From Streptomyces spiroverticillatus (GTDB lineage Bacteria > Actinomycetota > Actinomycetes > Streptomycetales > Streptomycetaceae), in contig BMUX01000020.1 of NCBI GenBank assembly GCA_014650415.1, positions 263-64,262 of the forward strand: DNA of 64,000 bases, read 5' to 3'. Every line of letters begins with the position of its first letter. The stretch's first letter is position 1. Shown here piece by piece: positions 57,685-64,000 of this stretch. A program made the position numbers and the translations under genes. The notes beneath the pieces were generated by a model. The model searched no databases. It was not told the DNA's origin and was given only the letters and a program-made list of their open reading frames with translations.

Positions 57685-58431
57685 ATGGCTGACCTTTCCA
57701 CCCCTGATGAAGCCCCCCTCGCGGGCGACACCGAACCCCTCCGCGTACGCCTCGCCGCAGGCAACCGCATCGCGTACCGCACCTGGGGCACTCCGACCGC
57801 CCCGCCGGTCGTCCTCCTGCACGGCCGCACCATGACCGGCGCCGACTGGACGGACATCGCCGAAGCCCTCTCCGCCACCCGCCGGGTGTACGCCCCGGAC
57901 GTGCGCGGACACGGCAGCAGCGACCGGCCCGGCGACTACCACTACCCCCAACTCGTCGCAGACGTATGCGAGTTCCTCGACGTCCTCGGCCTGGACCGGG
58001 TCGACCTCGTCGGGCACTCGATGGGCGGGGCGATCGCGCTCCAGGTCGCCCAGGCCCGACCGGAGCGGATCGCCCGGGTCGTGCTGGAGGACGCGCTGCC
58101 GCCGTTCCCCCTGGACCCGCCGCGGGCCACCGATCCGCGCCCCGCCCAGGAGGAGATCGATGCCCTCGACTTCGACTGGGACCTGATCCCGCACACCGAC
58201 GAGGGGGCCAACCACCCCGATCCGGCGTGGGAGGCGGGCCTGGCGAAGATCACCGCGCCGGTGCTCGTGGTCTCCGGCGGCGAGGCGAGCTTCCTGCCCG
58301 ACGCGGAGCAGCAGAAGCTGACCGACCTGCTGCCGGACGCCCGCCGCGTGACGCTCCCCGTGGGCCACCTCATCCACCGGAACGATCCGGAGGGATTCCT
58401 GGCGGAACTGCGGACCTTCGGTATTTACTGA
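57685..58431 (+). CDS. alpha/beta hydrolase
   Basis: A 248-residue alpha/beta hydrolase. The oxyanion loop is HGRTMTG, the nucleophile elbow GHSMGG, an acid candidate in VVSGGEASFLPD, and the final His in PVGHLIHRND. It is cytoplasmic, without signal peptide. The sequence around PDVRGHGSSDRPGDYHYPQL is like esterases and epoxide or haloalkane hydrolases. The next gene (DoxX-like) starts 38 bp after its stop and is probably in the same operon. Confidence 0.87.
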   Translation: MADLSTPDEAPLAGDTEPLRVRLAAGNRIAYRTWGTPTAPPVVLLHGRTMTGADWTDIAEALSATRRVYAPDVRGHGSSDRPGDYHYPQLVADVCEFLDVLGLDRVDLVGHSMGGAIALQVAQARPERIARVVLEDALPPFPLDPPRATDPRPAQEEIDALDFDWDLIPHTDEGANHPDPAWEAGLAKITAPVLVVSGGEASFLPDAEQQKLTDLLPDARRVTLPVGHLIHRNDPEGFLAELRTFGIY

Positions 58432-58469
58432 CAGGCGCCGCACCCCCTTCCCCGCCCAGGAGGCCCGAG

Positions 58470-58844
58470 TTGACCACGAACGACCGCTCCGCCCGTCTGC
58501 TCGTCGGCCTGCTCGCCGGGGCGGGCGCGGCCCACGTCGTGGTGCCGAAGCTCTTCGACGACATGGTCCCGGAGTTCCTGCCGGGCACGCAGCGGACGTG
58601 GACGCATGCGAGCGGAGTCGTCGAGCTGCTGCTCGCGGCGGCGATCGCGGTGCCGCAGACCCGCAAGGTCGGGGGGCTGGCCGCCGCCGGGTTCTTCGCG
58701 GCCATCCTGCCGGCCCACCTCAAGATGGCGTACGACTGGCGCGAGAAGCCGACGGCCCTGCGGGCCGGTGCCTACGCCCGCATTCCGCTCCAGGCGCCGC
58801 TGGTGATGTGGGCGGCGAAGGTGGGCCGGGACGCGGGACGCTGA
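58470..58844 (+). CDS. DoxX-like small membrane protein (TTG start)
   Basis: A 124-residue, four-helix membrane protein starting from TTG at 58470, with GGAGG 7 nt upstream. Helices are LLVGLLAGAGAAHVVVPKLF, VVELLLAAAIAVP, GGLAAAGFFAAILPAHLKMA and PLQAPLVMWAAK. The His/Trp pattern (HLKMAYDW) resembles DoxX/thiosulfate:quinone oxidoreductase subunits and related DUF proteins. It is probably co-transcribed with the hydrolase upstream. The function is unknown. An ATG-only search would miss it. Confidence 0.8.
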   Translation: MTTNDRSARLLVGLLAGAGAAHVVVPKLFDDMVPEFLPGTQRTWTHASGVVELLLAAAIAVPQTRKVGGLAAAGFFAAILPAHLKMAYDWREKPTALRAGAYARIPLQAPLVMWAAKVGRDAGR

Positions 58845-58851
58845 GACCGCG

Positions 58852-59058
58852 TCAACGGTTCCGGCGCCGCTTCGTGGTGGTCTTCCGCCAGCCGAAGGGG
58901 CCCGGAAGGTCCATGGAGGTGGTGCGGCGGCCGGTGCTGCTGTGCGTGTGACGCGGGCCGTGGCTGCCGCCGCCGGTGGTGAGGGACCAGGAGCGCCGGT
59001 TGATGTTGAGGCGGACGCCGGGGAGGATGCGGAAGCTCTTGCGGAAGGTGAGGGGCAT
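58852..59058 (-). CDS. DUF4236 domain protein (68 aa)
   Basis: A 68-residue basic protein that is almost entirely the DUF4236 domain: FRKSFRILPGVRLNINRRSW, SLTTGGGS, SSTGRRTTSMDLPGPFGW. It is small, glycine/arginine-rich and has no signal peptide; its role is unknown. A 7-bp gap separates it from the convergent DoxX-like gene. Confidence 0.85.
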   Translation of the reverse strand: MPLTFRKSFRILPGVRLNINRRSWSLTTGGGSHGPRHTHSSTGRRTTSMDLPGPFGWRKTTTKRRRNR

Positions 59059-59470
59059 GCGGGCTTGCTCCTTGGGCGGAGGCGGTCGAATGGTGTACGG
59101 GTTGCCGCTTCTGCCGCATCAATGCGTGGGCCCCTGGCGGGGCAGCCTGCGGCGCTGCGTGGGTTGCTGCTCCCGATGGGGCTGCGCCCCTTGCCCCCTG
59201 CACGGCTGCGCCGCGCGTCCTCAAACGCCGGACGGGCTGATATGCCTGGCGCAGCCTGATGTGCCGCCCGAAGGGCAGGCACTCCAGGGGCGCGGGAACT
59301 GCGCGACCTGCCACCCACTCACCCGCACGGAATCGCCCCATTGCCCCGCGGGTTTAGGTGAAGGGGCGGGGCTGGGGCGAATCCGCCCCGGCACCGGGTG
59401 CCGACCCGACCGACCCGCACCGCCCCCAAGCAGCCCGCTAAGCCAGACCTCACGCCCCGAAAGGCCCCCC
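59059..59470. other. intergenic region made largely of dispersed repeats
   Basis: The 412-bp gap before the reductase gene holds copy C of the dispersed repeat (59216-59380). The remainder (59059-59215) has repeated CTGCGCC-type words, no reading frame with a ribosome binding site, and nothing else I can name. Confidence 0.6.
59216..59380 (+). repeat. dispersed intergenic repeat, copy C with an extra motif
   Basis: It begins with TCCTCAAACGCCGGACGGGC (from about 59218), a second frequent-looking motif, then the lead-in GCCCGAAGGGCAGGCACTCC, the core GGGCGCGGGAACTGCGCGAC and the tail CCCCGCGGGTTTAGGTGAAG (from 59345), which matches copy A with three changes over 38 bp. Confidence 0.8.
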
Positions 59471-60400
59471 ATGCGCACCCTCATCATCGGCGCCGGCGCC
59501 ACCGGCGGCTACTTCGGTGCCCGTCTCGCCCAAGCCGGGCACGACGTCACCCTCCTCGTCCGCCCCGCCCGCGCCGAAGCCCTCCGTCGCCGCGGTCTCC
59601 GCCTCACCGGCCTCGGCGAGCCCGACGGGCGCGTCGACGTTCCCCTTCTCACCGCCGCCGAACTGGCGGACCCGTACGACCTGATCCTCCTGACCGTCAA
59701 GGCCACCGGCCTCGCCCGGGCCGTCGAGGACTTCGCCCCCGCCGTCGGCCCGGACACCGTGATCCTGCCCGTCCTCAACGGCCTCGCCCACCTCGACCTC
59801 CTCACCGACCGCTTCGGCGCGCACCGTGTCTGGGGCGGCGTCGCGAAGATCGTCACGACCCTCAACGACGACGGCGACATCGTCCGCCTCGCCCCCATCG
59901 CCACCCTCGACCTCGGGCCGCTCGACGGCACCGATCCCGCCCGGGCCGAGCGCACGGCCGCTCTGCTCGACGCCGTGCCCGGCGTTGGAGCCGCGGCCTC
60001 AGCGGACATCCGCGACGACATGTGGGCCAAGTGGTCGTTCATCGCGACGGTGAGCACCGTCAACATCCTCGGGCGCGGCAGCGTCGGCGAAGTCGTCTCT
60101 GCGACCGGGGGCGCTGCCCTTGGACCGGCCGCGTTCGCCGAGGCGGCAGCGGTGGCCGCCGCCTCGGGCAATGAACTGTCGGACGAGGTGCGGGACTTCG
60201 CAGTCGCGACGGCCACCCGGGCCGGCTCCCCGCTCGTCACCTCCCTCTACCGGGACATGACGGCGGGCCTGCCCTCCGAGGCCGAGCACCTCTTCGGCGA
60301 CCTCGTGGCCAGGGCCCGCGCCCTCGGCGTACCCACACCGCTGCTCGATCTGGCGACCCTTCAACTCCGTGTGCAGGAGGCGAAGTTGAAGAAGTCGTGA
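59471..60400 (+). CDS. ketopantoate reductase family protein (PanE/ApbA-like)
   Basis: A 309-residue NADPH-dependent reductase. The dinucleotide motif LIIGAGATGGYFGARLAQAG is at 4-23; the C-terminal ketopantoate-type domain includes DDMWAKWSFIATVSTVNILG, whose Lys is the expected catalytic residue, and PSEAEHLFGDLVARARALGV. It could be the 2-dehydropantoate reductase of vitamin B5/CoA synthesis, but actinobacteria have several paralogues with other 2-keto-acid substrates and no other pan genes are near. The ATG directly follows a C-run. Confidence 0.87.
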   Translation: MRTLIIGAGATGGYFGARLAQAGHDVTLLVRPARAEALRRRGLRLTGLGEPDGRVDVPLLTAAELADPYDLILLTVKATGLARAVEDFAPAVGPDTVILPVLNGLAHLDLLTDRFGAHRVWGGVAKIVTTLNDDGDIVRLAPIATLDLGPLDGTDPARAERTAALLDAVPGVGAAASADIRDDMWAKWSFIATVSTVNILGRGSVGEVVSATGGAALGPAAFAEAAAVAAASGNELSDEVRDFAVATATRAGSPLVTSLYRDMTAGLPSEAEHLFGDLVARARALGVPTPLLDLATLQLRVQEAKLKKS

Positions 60401-60404
60401 GGGG

Positions 60405-60896
60405 CTACGGGGCCTTCGGGCCCCACAAGGTGGTCACCGGGTCGTAGACCCGTACACCCTTCGGCAGGCCGAGCGACGCCGCCGTGACCCGCACCCCGTG
60501 GTGCGCCGGGTCCGCCGCCACACCGATGTCCCGTACGACGCGTACGTCGGCCGGTGTCGGCGGGGCCAGGACCGTGGCGTACGCGCTGGTGCCCGCCGCC
60601 ACCCGGTACGGCCCGCTGTCGGCCGGCGGGTTCGGGCGGGCGGCCCCGTCGAGGTTCCCGAAGGTGACGGTGGGGATGCGGTCGACGGTGCAGGCGGTGC
60701 GGCCGTTGTTGGTGACGCGGAGGGTGAGGGCGTCCGGGGTCGGGGCGGCCGTCACCTTGAGGGAAAGGTTCCGTTCGGCGCAGCGGGGGACCGCCTTCGC
60801 CGGTGGGGTGACGCAGGCCGAGGCCGTGGCGGAGGCGGCGAGCAGGAGGGCGGCGGCGAGCGCGCCGGCCGTGGTGAGTCGCTGGTGCGTGTACAT
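60405..60896 (-). CDS. secreted DUF4232-type protein
   Basis: A 163-residue exported protein with a signal peptide (GALAAALLLAASATASA) and a beta-rich domain of the DUF4232 type: CAERNLSLKVTAAPTPDALT, LRVTNNGRTACTVDRIPTVTF. Conserved cysteines sit in PRCAERN and ACTVDR. It lies 4 bp from the convergent reductase gene. The family is abundant on Streptomyces surfaces and its function is unknown. Confidence 0.82.
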   Translation of the reverse strand: MYTHQRLTTAGALAAALLLAASATASACVTPPAKAVPRCAERNLSLKVTAAPTPDALTLRVTNNGRTACTVDRIPTVTFGNLDGAARPNPPADSGPYRVAAGTSAYATVLAPPTPADVRVVRDIGVAADPAHHGVRVTAASLGLPKGVRVYDPVTTLWGPKAP

Positions 60897-60995
60897 ATGT
60901 CCATGCTGGGGGCGAAAGGGGCGGTTCGGGGAGAGCGCCACCCTTTGTGTGACGTGGCCGTGACACTCCGGCAGGTGCCGGGCGCGTGGAGTGCG

Positions 60996-61001
60996 TAACG
61001 T
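60996..61001 (+). promoter_or_regulatory. -10 box for the SRPBCC gene
   Basis: TAACGT ends 7 nt before the GTG at 61009, fitting a leaderless promoter with a GTG start. Confidence 0.4.
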
Positions 61002-61008
61002 TTGACCC

Positions 61009-61440
61009 GTGGCTCTCTTCCGCATCACCGACCGCACGCCCCTCGCCCCCGACGAGGCCTGGCGCAGACTCACCGCCTGGGAGCGGCACGCCGCCCAGGT
61101 CCCCTTCACCCGGATGGTCTTCGGCACCGACCCGCCCACCCGGCAGGGCACCCGTTTCGTGGCGCGCACCCGGCTCGGCCGGATCGGCTTCGACGATCCG
61201 ATGGAGGTCGTCGAGTGGCGGCCGCCGGAGCACTGCCGCCTGGAGAAGAGCGGGCGGGTGGTGACGGGCTGGGCCGAGATCGACGTACGCCCCGCGCCGG
61301 GCGGCGGCCCGGGATCGTACGTCACCTGGACGGAGGACCTGCGGCTGCGCGGGCTGCCCCGGTTCTGCGACCCGCTGCTGGCGGCGGCGGGCCGGGTGGT
61401 GTTCGGGCGGGCGATGCGCGCACTCCTCAAGGGGCGGTAG
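61009..61440 (+). CDS. SRPBCC family protein
   Basis: A 143-residue START/SRPBCC-fold protein beginning (GTG) MALFRITDRTPLAPDEAWRR, with DDPMEVVEWRPPEHCRLEKS and YVTWTEDLRLRGLPRF. The fold makes a deep pocket for lipids, polyketides or aromatic ligands; members are cyclases, aromatases or carriers. No polyketide synthase is near. It converges on the FadD19-like gene, with 26 bp between the stop codons. Confidence 0.85.
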   Translation: MALFRITDRTPLAPDEAWRRLTAWERHAAQVPFTRMVFGTDPPTRQGTRFVARTRLGRIGFDDPMEVVEWRPPEHCRLEKSGRVVTGWAEIDVRPAPGGGPGSYVTWTEDLRLRGLPRFCDPLLAAAGRVVFGRAMRALLKGR

Positions 61441-61466
61441 GGGCGTAACGCCTACTCCTCCCGTGC

Positions 61467-63083
61467 CTATTCCTCCCGCGCGGCCGTCTCCTTCGCCCAG
61501 CGGTAGTCCGCCTTGCCGCTCGGCGAGCGGCGGATCCGGTCGGTGAGCACCAGCTTGCGGGGGATCTTGTAGCCCGCGAGCCGGGTGCGGCAGTGCTCCT
61601 GGACGGCTGCCAGGTCGAGTGCGGCGGCACCCTCTCGGACCTGGACGACGGCCGCGACCCGGTTCCCCCACGTGGGGTCCGGCACACCGGCGACCAGCGC
61701 GTCGTACACGTCCGGATGGGACTTCAGGGCCTGCTCGACCTCCTCCGGATAGACCTTCTCGCCCCCGGTGTTGATGCACTGCGAGCCCCGGCCGAGGACG
61801 GTGACGATGCCGTCCTCGTCGACGGTCGCCATGTCGCCGAGCAGCACCCAGCGCTGGCCGTCGCGCTGGAAGAAGGTCTCGTCCGTCTTCTTCGGGTCGT
61901 TGTAGTAGCCGAGCGGGACGTGACCGCACTGGGCGAGGCGGCCGATCTCGCCGATGCCCACGGGTGCGTACGTCGCCGGGTCGACCACCTTCGTACGCTC
62001 GTTGACCTCCAGCCGGAAGCCCTTCTCCGGGCCGGAGTCGTCCGTGGCCCTGCCGTTCGAACCGGACTCGGAGGAACCGAAGTTGTTCAGCAGCAGCACG
62101 TTCGGCACCAGCTCCTGGAACTGGGCGCGCACCGTGTCCGACATGATCGCCCCGGACGAGGAGACGCTGAAGAGGGAGGAGAGGTCGGTGCCCTTCAGGG
62201 GGCCGTGCAGGGCGTCGACCAGGGGGCGCAGCATCGCGTCGCCGACCAGCGACACGCTCGACACCTTCTCCTTCTCGATGGTCCGCAGCACCTCCTCCGG
62301 CACGTACTTGCGGTGGATGACCACGCGCTGGCCGTAGTGGAAGGCGATGAACGAGGTGAGGGTGGACGTGCCGTGCATCAGCGGGGGAGTGGGGAAGAAG
62401 GTGAGGCCCGCACCGCCGGCCGCGACCCGCTCGGCCAGCTCCTCGGGGCGCTTGACGGGGTTGCCGGTGGGGTCGCCGCCGAACAACCCGGCGAAGAACA
62501 GATCCTCCTGACGCCACATCACCCCCTTGGGCATGCCGGTCGTGCCGCCCGTGTAGATGATGAACAGGTCGTCGGCCGAACGCTCCGCGAAGCCCCGCTC
62601 CGGGGAGGCGGCGGCCTCGGCCGCCGCGAACTCCACGCAGTTCAGGGGCGGCGCGTCGCCGGGCGGCGGACCGACCCGCAGCAGGTGACGCAGCTTCTCC
62701 GTGCGGGGGAGCGCCGCGGCCACCCGCTCCGTGAACTCGGCGTCGAAGACGAGCGCGGCGAGATCCGCATCGCGATAGAGGTACACCAACTCCTCTTCGA
62801 CGTAGCGGTAGTTGACATTGACGGGCACGAGGCGTGCCTTCAGGCAGGCCAGCACCGTCTGGAGGTACTCGGTGCCGTTGTAGAGGTGCAGCCCCAGCTG
62901 CTCGCCCGGCTTCAGGCCCGCGTCGATCAGGTGGTGCGCGATGCGGTTCGCGGCCGCGTCCAGTTCGGCGTAGGTGAGGCGGCGCTCCGCGCCCGTACCG
63001 GGATGGTCGATGTACACGAGTGCCTCGCGGTCGGGGACCGCGTCGACGACCGACTCGAACAGGTCGGCAAGGTTGTACTCCAC
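61467..63083 (-). CDS. acyl-CoA synthetase, FadD19-like
   Basis: A 538-residue fatty-acyl/steroid-CoA ligase. Motifs: P-loop IYTGGTTGMPKGVMWRQED near 190, FGSSESGSNG, and the C-terminal catalytic YRWAKE. It is very like mycobacterial FadD19, which activates sterol side-chain acids (LVPVNVNYRYVEEELVYLY, SINTGGEKVYPEEVEQALK-type, HPDVYDALVAGVPDP). A GTG start at 63083 follows AGGAGG. It is divergent from an EchA19-like hydratase, as fadD19 and echA19 are neighbours in Mycobacterium tuberculosis. A palindromic operator lies between. Confidence 0.88.
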   Translation of the reverse strand: MEYNLADLFESVVDAVPDREALVYIDHPGTGAERRLTYAELDAAANRIAHHLIDAGLKPGEQLGLHLYNGTEYLQTVLACLKARLVPVNVNYRYVEEELVYLYRDADLAALVFDAEFTERVAAALPRTEKLRHLLRVGPPPGDAPPLNCVEFAAAEAAASPERGFAERSADDLFIIYTGGTTGMPKGVMWRQEDLFFAGLFGGDPTGNPVKRPEELAERVAAGGAGLTFFPTPPLMHGTSTLTSFIAFHYGQRVVIHRKYVPEEVLRTIEKEKVSSVSLVGDAMLRPLVDALHGPLKGTDLSSLFSVSSSGAIMSDTVRAQFQELVPNVLLLNNFGSSESGSNGRATDDSGPEKGFRLEVNERTKVVDPATYAPVGIGEIGRLAQCGHVPLGYYNDPKKTDETFFQRDGQRWVLLGDMATVDEDGIVTVLGRGSQCINTGGEKVYPEEVEQALKSHPDVYDALVAGVPDPTWGNRVAAVVQVREGAAALDLAAVQEHCRTRLAGYKIPRKLVLTDRIRRSPSGKADYRWAKETAAREE

Positions 63084-63178
63084 CGTTCCTCCTGAACCCC
63101 GGTTGCACACGGGCGAGTTGATGTGTCGGCCATCACAGCAAAGGGCGCTTCAAGTGGGAAGGGTGTGCGCCGAATAAA

Positions 63179-63195
63179 TCTGACTGACTGTCAGA
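63179..63195. promoter_or_regulatory. TetR-type operator, type TCTGAC-N6-TCAGA (second site)
   Basis: TCTGACTGACTGTCAGA is a 17-bp imperfect palindrome between the divergent FadD19-like and EchA19-like genes. It shares the TCTGAC start, central A and TCAGA end with the site at 45744. Confidence 0.68.
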
Positions 63196-63259
63196 AAACT
63201 CTTGAAGTGGTGGGGCCTCTCCTGCAACCTGTTCCAGGTCTGACGACGGGAGGACGGTC

Positions 63260-64000
63260 ATGTCCGGTACGGAATCGGGTACGGAACACCTCACCGTGCG
63301 GCGCGAGGGCGCCACGCTGGTGCTCACCCTGAACAGGCCCGAGGCGAAGAACGCGTTGTCGTTGCCGATGCTGGTGGGGCTGTACGACGGCTGGCTGGAG
63401 GCCGACGCGGACGACTCCGTACGGTCGGTCGTCCTCACCGGTGCCGGGGGGTGCTTCTGCGCCGGGATGGACCTCAAGGCCCTCGCGGGCAAGCGCGGCA
63501 TGGGCGGTGAGGAGGACTCGTACCGCGCCCGCATGAAGGCCGACCCCGACCTGCACTGGAAGGCGATGCTGCGCCACCACCGGCCGCGCAAGCCGGTGAT
63601 CGCGGCGGTCGAGGGCCACTGCGTGGCGGGCGGCACGGAAATCCTCCAGGGAACGGACATCCGCGTGGCCGGCGCCTCGGCCACCTTCGGCCTCTTCGAG
63701 GTGCGCCGGGGCCTCTTCCCCATCGGCGGCTCGACGGTGCGGCTGCCGCGCCAGATCGCCCGCACCCACGCGCTGGAGATGCTGCTCACGGGGCGGCCGT
63801 ACGGGGCGGAGGAGGCGGCCCGGATCGGGCTGATCGGACGGGTCGTACCGGACGGAACGGCCCTGGAAACCGCACTGGAGATCGCAGAACGGGTCAACGT
63901 CTGCGGTCCGTTGGCCGTGGAGGCGGTGAAGGCTTCGGTGTACGAGACGGCGGAGCTGACGGAGGAGGAGGGGCTGGCGGCGGAGCTGAAGCGAGGGTGG
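63260..64000 (+). CDS. enoyl-CoA hydratase, EchA19-like (runs off the window)
   Basis: A crotonase-family enzyme, 247 codons seen, open to the window end. It starts MSGTESGTEH with GGGAGG upstream. Motifs: LTLNRPEAKNALSLPML, the oxyanion hole TGAGGCFCAGMDLKAL, AAVEGHCVAGGTEILQGTDI, and FEVRRGLFPIGGS. The string GGTEILQGTDIRVAG is one I recall from M. tuberculosis EchA19, an enoyl-CoA hydratase of sterol side-chain oxidation. The product should hydrate an enoyl-CoA made after the FadD19-like ligase. The C-terminus is outside the window. Confidence 0.88.
   Translation, partial: MSGTESGTEHLTVRREGATLVLTLNRPEAKNALSLPMLVGLYDGWLEADADDSVRSVVLTGAGGCFCAGMDLKALAGKRGMGGEEDSYRARMKADPDLHWKAMLRHHRPRKPVIAAVEGHCVAGGTEILQGTDIRVAGASATFGLFEVRRGLFPIGGSTVRLPRQIARTHALEMLLTGRPYGAEEAARIGLIGRVVPDGTALETALEIAERVNVCGPLAVEAVKASVYETAELTEEEGLAAELKRGW

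Noticed and set aside
1..64000. CRISPR arrays, tRNA genes, insertion sequences or prophage genes
   Set aside because: I looked for short regular direct repeats with spacers, tRNA-like cloverleaf ends, transposase motifs and phage structural genes and saw none.

Overview
The window reads as Streptomyces chromosome. Overall G+C is very high, third codon positions are almost always G or C, ribosome binding sites are AGGAGG-like, GTG and TTG starts are common, and ATGA stop/start overlaps are frequent. A geosmin synthase, a mycothiol-dependent-enzyme-like protein, an RsbA-type anti-sigma factor and several Streptomyces small-protein families agree with this. No rRNA, tRNA, CRISPR array, insertion sequence or phage gene was seen, so this looks like ordinary chromosome with a patchwork of small operons. 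About 57 protein genes are supported.

Layout. 0-5 kb (minus): a ribbon-helix-helix protein, a DUF4097 surface-type protein and a DrrA/DrrB-like ABC exporter, closed by a strong terminator, then a cytochrome P450. 5-9.2 kb (plus): alpha/beta hydrolase, AraC regulator, a coupled pair of MEDS-domain signalling proteins (MEDS-STAS and MEDS-HATPase) and a double YCII protein. 9.3-15.6 kb (minus): methylmalonyl-CoA mutase mutA-mutB, its GTPase chaperone meaB and a SAM-dependent methyltransferase. 15.7-23.4 kb: small enzymes, a LysR regulator, an HSL-type esterase, a 3-hydroxyisobutyryl-CoA hydrolase/inositol phosphatase pair and a 14-helix MFS exporter. 23.4-29.4 kb: acetyltransferase, FtsX-type permease without a visible ATPase, several small secreted proteins and an NlpC/P60 hydrolase. 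29.6-33.3 kb: a 1233-residue XRE/P-loop/WD40 protein with 14 WD repeats. 33.4-41.8 kb: small proteins, CBS protein, MerR regulator with a B12-domain-like C-terminus, FadE26-like acyl-CoA dehydrogenase, DUF2236 protein, TPR kinase and CopD-like membrane protein. 41.8-48.5 kb: FAD oxidoreductase, a striking Ser-x-x repeat membrane protein, a Tat-exported serine hydrolase, and a flavin oxidoreductase/acyl-CoA synthetase operon. 48.7-57 kb: CsbD protein, geosmin synthase, penicillin/AHL-acylase family enzyme, an acyl-CoA ligase and paaK. 57-64 kb: lipoprotein, hydrolase, DoxX-like protein, DUF4236, ketopantoate reductase family, DUF4232, SRPBCC protein, and a divergent FadD19-like/EchA19-like pair that runs off the right end.

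How the genes fit together. The main metabolic theme is acyl-CoA chemistry: propionyl/methylmalonyl-CoA (mutAB, meaB), valine catabolism (3-hydroxyisobutyryl-CoA hydrolase), phenylacetate activation (paaK), and a set resembling actinobacterial sterol side-chain genes (FadE26-, FadD19- and EchA19-like). Five TetR-type operators and one KstR-like box lie in front of these and other genes, but no TetR gene is in the window, so their regulators must be encoded elsewhere. Eight genes carry a TANNNT box 6-7 nt before the start codon and are probably leaderless.

The most unusual item is a 126-residue protein at 43475-43855 with serine at every third position for 28 consecutive triplets, followed by a hydrophobic tail. 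I do not recognise its family. Also notable are a shared 17-bp operator in front of two acyl-CoA synthetase loci and three copies of a dispersed intergenic repeat.
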